Shown: piece by piece, positions 1 through 5,321 of the stretch
Numbering within the stretch: the stretch's first letter is position 1
Layout of the letters: every line of letters starts with the position of its first letter
DNA from: Actinomycetes bacterium
Lineage (GTDB): Bacteria > Actinomycetota > Actinomycetes > Actinomycetales > Cellulomonadaceae
NCBI GenBank assembly: GCA_023401045.1
Contig: JAEXEM010000363.1
Coordinates: forward strand, 1 to 5,460
Length of the DNA stretch: 5,460 nt
Direction of reading: 5' to 3'
Position numbers and translations under genes: made by a program
Notes under the pieces: generated by a model
Database searches by the model: none
Seen by the model: only the letters and a program-made list of their open reading frames with translations
Told to the model about the DNA's origin: nothing

Positions 1-11
1 GGGTTTGGTCT

Positions 12-39
12 GGGGGGGTCGGGTCCTTGGGGCCGGGGG
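12..39 (+). other. Potential G-quadruplex motif
   Basis: Four G-runs lie at 12-18 (7 G), 21-23 (3 G), 29-32 (4 G) and 35-39 (5 G), separated by loops of 2, 5 and 2 bases. This fits the canonical pattern of at least three Gs with loops of 1-7. The last run also forms the left arm of the 34-48 hairpin, so the two structures would exclude each other. Whether it folds or matters is unknown. Confidence 0.4.
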
Positions 40-46
40 CTGCCCC

Positions 47-64
47 CGCCGCGTCGACGCGGCG
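47..64. repeat. 18-bp perfect palindrome (candidate operator)
   Basis: The sequence CGCCGCGTCGACGCGGCG equals its own reverse complement across all 18 bases, centred on a GTCGAC core. It lies about 160 bases upstream of the adhesin start codon. It abuts two other inverted repeats: a hairpin at 34-48 (CGGGGG, loop CTG, CCCCCG) and one at 67-82 (CTGGAC, loop AGGC, GTCCAG). A dyad of this length suits a dimeric regulator, but palindromes arise more easily in GC-rich DNA, so function is only a possibility. Confidence 0.35.
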
Positions 65-124
65 TGCTGGACAGGCGTCCAGTTGAGGACGCTGTGCCGT
101 CCGATGTCCCTCTTGCCGTACTCG

Positions 125-140
125 ACAGCCGCTGGGCTGT
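125..140 (+). repeat. Small hairpin in the leader
   Basis: ACAGCC at 125-130 pairs with GGCTGT at 135-140 around a 4-base GCTG loop, giving a 6-bp perfect stem. It lies about 83 bases before the adhesin start and may be part of the 5' untranslated region. No T-run follows, so it is not an obvious terminator. Confidence 0.3.
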
Positions 141-210
141 GCCTGCGTACTGGTGCCGTCACCCGGATGGAGCAACGCTCCGCCCGGCGTGGTGAGACGG
201 AGCACGCAGC

Positions 211-216
211 AGGAGG
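211..216 (+). promoter_or_regulatory. Ribosome binding site of the adhesin gene
   Basis: AGGAGG ends 6 bases before the ATG at 223, which is ideal spacing. The next in-frame ATG, at 238, would be 21 bases away, so this site decides the start at 223. Confidence 0.85.
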
Positions 217-222
217 AAGGGC

Positions 223-2493
223 ATGCGCAGGATCGGCATGCAGACGGCACCGACCCGGACGTCGGGGGTCCTCCGGCCGCGCCGCCGCTCGCTGGCGCTC
301 GCCGGGGCTGCGGCGCTCGCCGTGCCGCTCGCGCTGGTGCCCGTGGGGGACCTGCTCCCGGCCGGTGCGCAGCCCGTCGGGCGCGCGAGCACGGCCCGGC
401 CGGCCGCCGAGAGCTCCACCGGTGTCCCCGTCCACGCGACGGGGGCGTCGGCGGGGGCACGGTCCGACATCGCGTGGGTGTCCTGGGGCACCGAGGGTGC
501 GCCCGTCGAGTCGGAGGACCCTGTCGACCCGAGCTCCGTCACGACCGTGACGAACCGGCACGCGATGGGGGACGGCGCACGCCTGGAGGTGACGTGCACG
601 CTCGACAAGCTGCAGGGCGACGACGTCGTCGCGTACCGGCCCGGGACCGTCACGTGGGGCGGCGACACCCCCGGCTCGTCGACCGCGGGCCTCGGCCTGC
701 TCTACCCGGGCATGCCGCCGGCCGGGGTCCGGCACGCGGCGGGGAGTGACAACGGCTTCAGCCGGTTCGCCGTCTCCTGCGCCGCGGCCGTCGTGACGTC
801 GACCGGCGACCGGCACGACGTCCCGCTCGGCGGGCTCGTGCTCGCCGAGGCCGAGTCGCTCAACGTCGGCCCGAACCCGCAGGGCCAGACGGTCCAGGAG
901 TACGTGCAGGCGACGGCCGCCACGCCGCAGGGCACGCAGCGGACGCCGTGGCGCGTCCTCGACACCTACGACGGCCGCTGCGCCGACCGTGAGAACACGG
1001 CGACCGCGACGGTGTGGGACGGGACGTGGAACGGCGCCCGGCACTGGACCGTGCGGCTGCACAACACCCAGACGCAGTGCGCCGCGGGGTCGGCGACGGC
1101 GGTCCTCCTCGCGCAGGACGTGCAGCGCCTCGAGGTGGAGATGCAGGGCCAGGGGTACAGCGCCTTCGCGGTGGGCTACGTCCTGGGCGTCGACCACGGG
1201 GACGCCCCCGAGGGCTACGGGTCCGCCGGCGCGGTCGTCGAGCCCACCTGGGACGGCGGCCTCGTCGACTCGTGGATGCCGCTGGCCGGGTACGTGTCCG
1301 GCCGGCCGGTCGACGCGGCGGTCGCGGTCCGGCGTGCGCCTGCGGTCACGCTCGGCGCCGACGCCGTCGCCGACGTCACGCTGCCGGCCAGCGCGGACGC
1401 CACCGGTGACCAGCCCGACGAGGAGGCGCTCACGGGAGGCACCGGACCGGCCGCGGTCGACGTCGAGCGCGTCGCCGGGGCGTCCTACACGTCGCCCGAG
1501 CTGGTCTGCCGCGGCGGGTACGTGAGGGGCTGGGCCGACTGGGACCGGGACGGCGCGTTCGACGCCGACGAGGCGTCGCAGACCGTCGACTGCACCGACG
1601 CGTCGGCCACCTCGCGCACGGTGGTGCTCACCTGGCCCCAGGTGCCCGCCGACGCGACGGGCGGCACGTCGTTCCTCCGGCTGCGCACCTCGTCCCGCGA
1701 GGCGGACCTCGCATCCGCCACGGGGCCGGCCGTCGCGGGTGAGACCGAGGACTGGACGATCGAGCTCGTCGGGCTCGAGGTGACGAAGCGCGCGGACACG
1801 GCGTACGTCACCGCGGGGCCCTGGACGGTCCGGTACACGATCACGGTCCGCAACACCGGCGCGGTCGCGTTCCCGGAGCCGGTGCACGTCGTCGACGTGC
1901 TCGACGGCCTCGTCGAGGGCGAGAGCGTCGCCCGGGTCGAGCTGCCGACGTCGTGGCGGCAGGTCGCCGACGACCCCCTCGTCTGGTCCGGGCCGCTCGG
2001 TGCCGGGGAGACGGTGGAGCTGACGTACGAGCTGGACCGCACCGAGGCCCTGCGCTCGGCCGCCGGGGTCATCCGCAACACCGCCCTCGTGACGAGCACG
2101 ACCCCGGACCTCCTCGGCCCGTTGACCTGCACGGGCACGGCCGCCGAGGGGGCCGGGCGCTGCGCGACGCTCGACGTCCACCGGGTCGGCCTCACCGTCG
2201 AGAAGACCGCGGACGCCGACGGCCGGCCGCTCGCCGACGGGGCGTCGCTGGCCCCGGGCACGGCGGTGCGGTGGCGCTACGTCGTGACGAACATCGGCTC
2301 CCTGCCGGTCCGCGGCCTCGTCGTCACCGACCTCGTGACGGAGAGCCGCGACGGCGAGCCGCTCGTCACGGGGGCCGCCGTCGACCTCGACTGCGGCGCG
2401 GGACTCACCGGCACGACGGTGACGGTCCCCGAGCTCGCCGCGGGGGCGAGCGTCACCTGCACCGCCGCGCGTGACGTCGTCCCCCGACCGTGA
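223..2493 (+). CDS. Secreted CshA-type fibrillar adhesin-related protein with GEVED and DUF11-like domains
   Basis: The 756-residue protein is probably exported and surface-associated. Residues 1-49 form a signal peptide: a basic region with RPRRRSLAL (18-26), a hydrophobic stretch (24-41) and a likely AGA|Q cleavage after residue 49. The RR-S-L-A pattern could allow Tat export. Residues about 80-322 resemble the CshA non-repetitive adhesin domain, with cysteines at 125, 186, 253 and 286. The phrase DHGDAPEGYGSA (324-335) typically precedes GEVED domains. The GEVED domain follows, to about 516, with an acidic DWDRDGAFDADE loop (439-450, possibly calcium-binding), cysteines 429 and 457, and the GETEDW signature (506-511). 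Two DUF11/DUF7507-like beta-sandwich repeats follow, each opening with a K-x-A-D motif (about 517-650 and 656-756). The second stops early, and there is no LPXTG motif, membrane anchor or basic tail. Family-level domain assignments are by recognition of motifs. Ligand and anchoring are unknown. The gene is 94 bases upstream of the alternate-signal protein gene and could be cotranscribed with it. Confidence 0.85.
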   Translation: MRRIGMQTAPTRTSGVLRPRRRSLALAGAAALAVPLALVPVGDLLPAGAQPVGRASTARPAAESSTGVPVHATGASAGARSDIAWVSWGTEGAPVESEDPVDPSSVTTVTNRHAMGDGARLEVTCTLDKLQGDDVVAYRPGTVTWGGDTPGSSTAGLGLLYPGMPPAGVRHAAGSDNGFSRFAVSCAAAVVTSTGDRHDVPLGGLVLAEAESLNVGPNPQGQTVQEYVQATAATPQGTQRTPWRVLDTYDGRCADRENTATATVWDGTWNGARHWTVRLHNTQTQCAAGSATAVLLAQDVQRLEVEMQGQGYSAFAVGYVLGVDHGDAPEGYGSAGAVVEPTWDGGLVDSWMPLAGYVSGRPVDAAVAVRRAPAVTLGADAVADVTLPASADATGDQPDEEALTGGTGPAAVDVERVAGASYTSPELVCRGGYVRGWADWDRDGAFDADEASQTVDCTDASATSRTVVLTWPQVPADATGGTSFLRLRTSSREADLASATGPAVAGETEDWTIELVGLEVTKRADTAYVTAGPWTVRYTITVRNTGAVAFPEPVHVVDVLDGLVEGESVARVELPTSWRQVADDPLVWSGPLGAGETVELTYELDRTEALRSAAGVIRNTALVTSTTPDLLGPLTCTGTAAEGAGRCATLDVHRVGLTVEKTADADGRPLADGASLAPGTAVRWRYVVTNIGSLPVRGLVVTDLVTESRDGEPLVTGAAVDLDCGAGLTGTTVTVPELAAGASVTCTAARDVVPRP

Positions 2494-2587
2494 CCGGGCG
2501 GCGACCGCTGCCACCAGACCCGCACCCTCCCGCCCGGGGAGGTGCTGACCCGCCCGTCCGGGCGACGACCAGGAAGGCAAGGCAACC
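2494..2587 (+). promoter_or_regulatory. Intergenic leader with alternative inverted repeats before the first SipW substrate
   Basis: CCGGGCG at 2558-2564 can pair with CGCCCGG at 2531-2537 (7 bp, 20-base loop). Alternatively, GGGCG at 2560-2564 can pair with the nearer CGCCC at 2551-2555 (5 bp, 4-base loop). The two foldings exclude each other and sit just before the ribosome binding site AGGAAGG (2571-2577), which is 10 bases from the ATG at 2588. No clear promoter or T-rich terminator is visible. Confidence 0.35.
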
Positions 2588-3247
2588 ATGAGGAACAGGA
2601 CCAAGGGCGCCGTCGCCGGCGTGGCCGGCGTCGCCCTGCTGCTCGGCGGCACGACGTTCGCGCTGTGGAGCGCGCAGGACTCGGTCGCCGGTGGCGTCAT
2701 CACGAACGGCACGCTCGCCGTCGACGCCGGCGAGATCACCTGGGTCGACGTGTCGCCCGACCGCACGGACTCCCCGCACCCCATCACGGACACCGGCACC
2801 TGGCGGATGGTGCCCGGTGACGTCGTCGAGGGCACGGCCACCATCGGGGTCACCCTCGTCGGTGACAACCTCGTGGCCGAGCTCGGCGTCGGCACGGTCG
2901 AGCCGGGCTCCCTGCCCGAGGGGGTGTCCGTGACGTACGCGGTCGAGGACGCCACGGGCACCGTGCTCGCGACGGGCGCGCTCGGCGAGGACGCGGCGCT
3001 CCGCTTCGCCGCCCACCGCCAGGGGCAGGACGCGGGCGACCCCGAGAACCCCACGCCGACCGTCGTCGTCGACGAGGACGGCACCGCCGACCTCACGGCG
3101 GTCGTCACGGTCACCTTCGACGCGGCGGTGACCGGCACCACGTCGGCCGAGGCGCAGACGGTGCTCGACGACCTCGACGTCACGCTGCAGCAGGTGCGCA
3201 CGGGGGCGGACTTCCGTCCCGCCGCGACGCCCACGGTCGGGCCGTGA
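2588..3247 (+). CDS. Alternate-type (SipW-dependent) signal peptide protein, TasA/camelysin-like, substrate 1
   Basis: This 219-residue exported protein is probably matured by the SipW-type peptidase encoded next. The N-terminus has a short basic region (RNRTK), a hydrophobic core (8-20) and the GGTTFALWS junction (20-28). By analogy with TasA, where cleavage precedes the F of WAAFND, the cut should fall between Leu26 and Trp27. The mature start continues with GGVITNGTLAVD (35-46), which matches the TasA-type segment after the signal. Further landmarks are VPGD (75-78), LVGDN (90-94) and a C-terminal QVR at 202-204. The rest is predicted beta-rich, acidic and cysteine-free. The protein aligns end to end with the product of 3940-4581. 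The ATG at 2588 is supported by AGGAAGG and by the canonical signal directly after it. A strong hairpin right after the stop suggests this gene is expressed above its downstream neighbours, as a major subunit would be. NCBI calls such proteins alternate-type signal peptide domain proteins. A fibre role is inference. Confidence 0.85.
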   Translation: MRNRTKGAVAGVAGVALLLGGTTFALWSAQDSVAGGVITNGTLAVDAGEITWVDVSPDRTDSPHPITDTGTWRMVPGDVVEGTATIGVTLVGDNLVAELGVGTVEPGSLPEGVSVTYAVEDATGTVLATGALGEDAALRFAAHRQGQDAGDPENPTPTVVVDEDGTADLTAVVTVTFDAAVTGTTSAEAQTVLDDLDVTLQQVRTGADFRPAATPTVGP

Positions 3248-3250
3248 CCC

Positions 3251-3288
3251 CGCGTGGTGGGGCAGGTGGCTGCCTGCCCCACCACGTG
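3251..3288 (+). terminator. Strong 14-bp hairpin, terminator or attenuator between substrate 1 and sipW
   Basis: CGTGGTGGGGCAGG (3253-3266) pairs perfectly with CCTGCCCCACCACG (3273-3286) around the loop TGGCTG. A G-T wobble at 3252/3287 and a C-G pair at 3251/3288 extend the stem. The perfect stem starts 5 bases after the stop codon (TGA 3245-3247). No T-run follows, which is common for terminators in GC-rich actinobacteria. It may act as a partial terminator or as a 3' stabilising stem-loop. No promoter is visible between it and sipW, which favours read-through. Confidence 0.75.
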
Positions 3289-3332
3289 CCCGGCACCGCC
3301 CACCCGGCGGACCGGACGCCCGACGGCACACG

Positions 3333-3338
3333 AGGAGG
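3333..3338 (+). promoter_or_regulatory. Ribosome binding site deciding the sipW start
   Basis: AGGAGG is followed by two adjacent in-frame ATG codons, at 3341 and 3344. The spacing is 2 bases to the first and 5 to the second, so 3344 is preferred. An in-frame GTG at 3254 lies inside the hairpin and has no ribosome binding site. Confidence 0.75.
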
Positions 3339-3343
3339 ACATG

Positions 3344-3943
3344 ATGAGCAGCCCGACCACAGGTGCTCACCCCGCAGCCGCGCACCGCGTGCTGTCCGCG
3401 GCGACGACGTGCGCGCTCGCCGTCGTGCTCGCGGCGGCGGTGCTGCTCGCGGTCGTCCCGCGGCTGCTCGGCGGGGCGGCGCTCACGGTGCTCACCGGGT
3501 CGATGGTGCCGACGTACGACCCCGGCGACGTCGTCGTCGTGCGCGGGGTGCAGGACGCGGCGCGTGAGGTCGAGGTCGGTGACGTCGTCACCTTCCAGCC
3601 GGTCTCGGACGACCCGGCGCTCGTCACCCACCGCGTCGTCGAGAAGGTCGTCTCCACGCGGGGCGCGACCTTCGTCACCCGAGGTGACGCCAACGGGGCG
3701 GACGACGACCCGCTCGTGCCCGAGCAGGTCAAGGGTGTGGCGCTCTACCACGTGCCGTGGGTCGGGCACCTGTCGCTGTGGCTCGGCAGGCACCGCGACG
3801 CCGTCGTCGGCGGCACCGCCGCCGTCCTCCTCGGGTACGCCGCCGTCATGCTGCTGCGACCCGGGGGCCGGAGCCCTCGCGGCAGCGACGCGGACCACCG
3901 GCGCGGACCCGTCCACGTCCTCGGCCACGGGGGTGCGCGATGA
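3344..3943 (+). CDS. sipW: SipW-type signal peptidase I
   Basis: This 199-residue membrane serine peptidase should remove the alternate signal peptides of its neighbours on the outer face of the membrane. An N-terminal membrane segment (about 16-39) is followed by the catalytic serine in LTGSMVPTYDPGD (Ser53). GDVVTFQP (79-86) comes next, then VTHRVVE (94-100), in which His96 takes the place of the lysine of ordinary bacterial SPase I, as in SipW and the eukaryotic/archaeal ER type. TRGDANGADDDP (112-123) carries the conserved acidic residues. VPWVGHL (137-143) leads to a second membrane segment (about 152-171) and a basic, probably cytoplasmic tail. Length and motif order match Bacillus SipW. 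The ATG at 3341 would add one Met. The stop codon overlaps the next start (ATGA at 3940-3943), implying translational coupling with substrate 2. I am confident of the family. Its specificity for the three neighbours is inferred from context. Confidence 0.92.
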   Translation: MSSPTTGAHPAAAHRVLSAATTCALAVVLAAAVLLAVVPRLLGGAALTVLTGSMVPTYDPGDVVVVRGVQDAAREVEVGDVVTFQPVSDDPALVTHRVVEKVVSTRGATFVTRGDANGADDDPLVPEQVKGVALYHVPWVGHLSLWLGRHRDAVVGGTAAVLLGYAAVMLLRPGGRSPRGSDADHRRGPVHVLGHGGAR

Positions 3944-4581
3944 CACGGCGCGTCCTGCACCCGGCGCTCGTCGGTCTGCTCGTCGCGGCCCTCGTCGCCG
4001 GCCTCACGTACGCGCTGTGGGGGCAGCACGGGACCGTCGCGCGCGGCGTCGTCACCACCGGCGACCTCGACGTCGAGCTCGTCGGGCAGGCGGCCTGGCA
4101 GGAGACGAGCGCGGACGTCGCGCAGCCGCGCAGCGGCTCCGTCCTCGACGACGGGACCGTCGACCACCTCGCGACCCCGGGCGACACGATCGTCGTCACC
4201 CAGGAGTTCCGTGCGCGGCTCGAGGGCGACAACGTCGCCGCGCGCCTCACGGTGTCGTGGTCGGAGGAGCCCGTCGTGCCCGACGGGGTGACGGCGACGT
4301 ACGTCGTCACGACCCCGGACGGCCGCACCGGCGCGGTGACGCCGCTCGGCAGCCCTGTCGTCGTGCCGTCGGCACCCGAGCACGTCACGCCGGACGTCCT
4401 CGCGGGCTGGGGCGACGAGCCGTGGCGGCTCGTCGTCACCGTGAGCCTCGCGGGCGACGTCCTCGTACGGGCCCCGGGCGCGTCCGGTGCCCCGGGCCCG
4501 CGCGGCGGCGCCGCGGTGGCGCTCGGGAGCGTCGAGCTCGAGCTCGACCAGGTCCGCGACGGGGAGGGGTTCACGCCATGA
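3940..4581 (+). CDS. Alternate-type (SipW-dependent) signal peptide protein, substrate 2
   Basis: This 213-residue protein is a paralogue of the product of 2588-3247. The signal is MTRR, a hydrophobic core (8-22), then LTYALWGQ, with Trp27 at exactly the same residue number as in substrate 1. Predicted cleavage is between Leu26 and Trp27. ARGVVTTGDLDVEL (34-47) matches the conserved segment after the signal. The PGD (80-82), EGDN (95-98) and C-terminal QVR (204-206) landmarks also match, at near-constant offsets. The mature part is beta-rich and has no cysteine. One oddity is a short collagen-like run of Gly-X-Y triplets (residues 180-191, GASGAPGPRGGA), absent from the paralogue. The start overlaps the sipW stop (ATGA), with only a weak GGGGG (3929-3933) upstream, so translation is probably coupled to sipW. 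The role is likely as a minor fibre subunit, assembly factor or matrix protein. The function is not established. Confidence 0.83.
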   Translation: MTRRVLHPALVGLLVAALVAGLTYALWGQHGTVARGVVTTGDLDVELVGQAAWQETSADVAQPRSGSVLDDGTVDHLATPGDTIVVTQEFRARLEGDNVAARLTVSWSEEPVVPDGVTATYVVTTPDGRTGAVTPLGSPVVVPSAPEHVTPDVLAGWGDEPWRLVVTVSLAGDVLVRAPGASGAPGPRGGAAVALGSVELELDQVRDGEGFTP

Positions 4582-5321
4582 GCAGCCACGCAGGTCCCGC
4601 CTCGCGCCGGCGTCCGCTCGCCACCACGGCGGCCACCGTCGTCCTCGCCGTGCTCGTGGGCCTCGGTCTGGGCGCCGGAGCGGCGCTGTGGAGCGACCGC
4701 GAGGTGGTCGGGGCACGGCTGCCGGTCGGCGGCGCGGTGTTCGGGGTGGGGGCGCCGGCGCCCACCGGAGGCCTCGCGCAGTACGCGTCGCACGACGGAG
4801 CCGCTCTCACCTTCACCTTCGGACCCGACGAGGCGCACGTCCTCCACCGGGACGGAGCCGTCGCGGTGCCCGTCCAGGTGGACTCGCTCGCGCAGGGGAA
4901 CCTCGGGCTGACGTACACCGTCGAGCCGTCGGTGAGCGGTGGGCTCTTCGGTGCGTCGACGTGGGCGCTCACCCGGGTCGAGGACGCGCAGGCGTGCACG
5001 ACGGAGGTGTCGGGCGGCTCCGCCCTCACCTCGACGCCGTGGGGCACCACGTACACCGACGCTGCGGCGCCGACGTCCGAGTACTGGTGCCTCGTGGCCC
5101 GGTGGGCCCCGCTCACCGGCACGCACGAGGACACCGTGACGGCGGGTGGGTCCGTCGACGTGCCCGGTGCGGAGCAGCCGGTGCCCGTCGCCGGGTCGGA
5201 CACCTGGACGGCGACGGTCGCGGAGGGGCTCGACCCCGACGAGGAGCCCGAGCACCGCCTGACGTTCACCTTCACCACCGTCCGCCCGGCCACGGGGTCC
5301 ACGCAGCAGGAGGTGCCATGA
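4578..5321 (+). CDS. Divergent alternate-type signal peptide exported protein, substrate 3
   Basis: The protein has 247 residues. Its N-terminal region is longer and more basic (RRRP at 10-13), with a hydrophobic stretch (about 15-37) and the AALWSD junction (35-40), so predicted cleavage is before Trp38. The 13 bases around this junction are identical to those in substrate 1. The mature part is predicted beta-rich, with little obvious similarity to the other two beyond phrases such as QGNLGLTYTV (106-115). It is the only one of the three with cysteines, Cys140 and Cys171, which could form a disulfide. The phrase LTFTF occurs near both ends of the mature protein. The start is set by the ATGA overlap with the previous stop (4578-4581) and by GGGGAGGGG at 4561-4569. 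A tip, base or accessory subunit is a reasonable guess, but it could equally be a matrix protein unrelated to a fibre. Confidence 0.78.
   Translation: MSSHAGPASRRRPLATTAATVVLAVLVGLGLGAGAALWSDREVVGARLPVGGAVFGVGAPAPTGGLAQYASHDGAALTFTFGPDEAHVLHRDGAVAVPVQVDSLAQGNLGLTYTVEPSVSGGLFGASTWALTRVEDAQACTTEVSGGSALTSTPWGTTYTDAAAPTSEYWCLVARWAPLTGTHEDTVTAGGSVDVPGAEQPVPVAGSDTWTATVAEGLDPDEEPEHRLTFTFTTVRPATGSTQQEVP
5308..5313 (+). promoter_or_regulatory. Ribosome binding site of the final gene
   Basis: AGGAGG, extended to AGGAGGTG, ends 4 bases before the ATG at 5318. It lies inside the end of the previous coding region. It is the strongest such site in the coupled cluster, so this gene may also be translated independently. 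Confidence 0.75.

Larger units (their letters stand above)
1..222. other. Non-coding leader upstream of the adhesin gene
   Basis: No convincing gene ends or starts here. Open frames crossing this stretch run on out of frame into the adhesin gene and have arginine- and proline-rich compositions typical of shadow frames in GC-rich DNA. The region is dense in secondary-structure potential: a G-run cluster (12-39), a 6-bp hairpin (34-39 with 43-48), an 18-bp palindrome (47-64), a hairpin (67-72 with 77-82, loop AGGC) and another (125-130 with 135-140, loop GCTG). I could not identify a convincing -35/-10 pair. TTGAGG at 83-88 and TTGCCG at 113-118 lack a good -10 partner. I see no riboswitch consensus. 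The promoter of the adhesin gene is presumably here or just upstream of the window. Confidence 0.6.

Noticed and set aside
83..153. Promoter from TTGAGG (83-88) or TTGCCG (113-118)
   Set aside because: No acceptable -10 element lies 16-18 bases downstream of either.
60..222. Cyclic dinucleotide or other riboswitch in the leader
   Set aside because: Hairpins are present, but I could not find the conserved core bases of any riboswitch class I know.
1485..2261. 258-residue open frame on the - strand
   Set aside because: It is opposite the GEVED and DUF11-like part of the adhesin gene, Ser/Arg/Thr-rich, with no family signature.
2460..2587. Frameshifted LPXTG sorting signal after the adhesin gene
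   Set aside because: Neither of the other two frames shows an LPXTG-like motif, hydrophobic segment or basic tail.
3254..3340. GTG start for sipW at 3254
   Set aside because: It lies within the hairpin stem and has no ribosome binding site. AGGAGG at 3333-3338 fits the ATG at 3344.
2453..3946. 497-residue open frame on the - strand
   Set aside because: It lies opposite substrate 1 and sipW, which have clear family motifs and ribosome binding sites. Its Arg/Gly/Asp-rich low-complexity composition is typical of antisense frames in GC-rich DNA.
3363..4577. Upstream extension of the third substrate's frame
   Set aside because: The extension reads as Arg/Ser-rich nonsense across sipW and substrate 2. 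The true start at 4578 has an ATGA overlap and begins a proper signal peptide.
3846..5255. 469-residue open frame on the - strand
   Set aside because: It is antisense to three well-supported genes, with Arg/Pro/Gly-rich composition and no recognisable domain.
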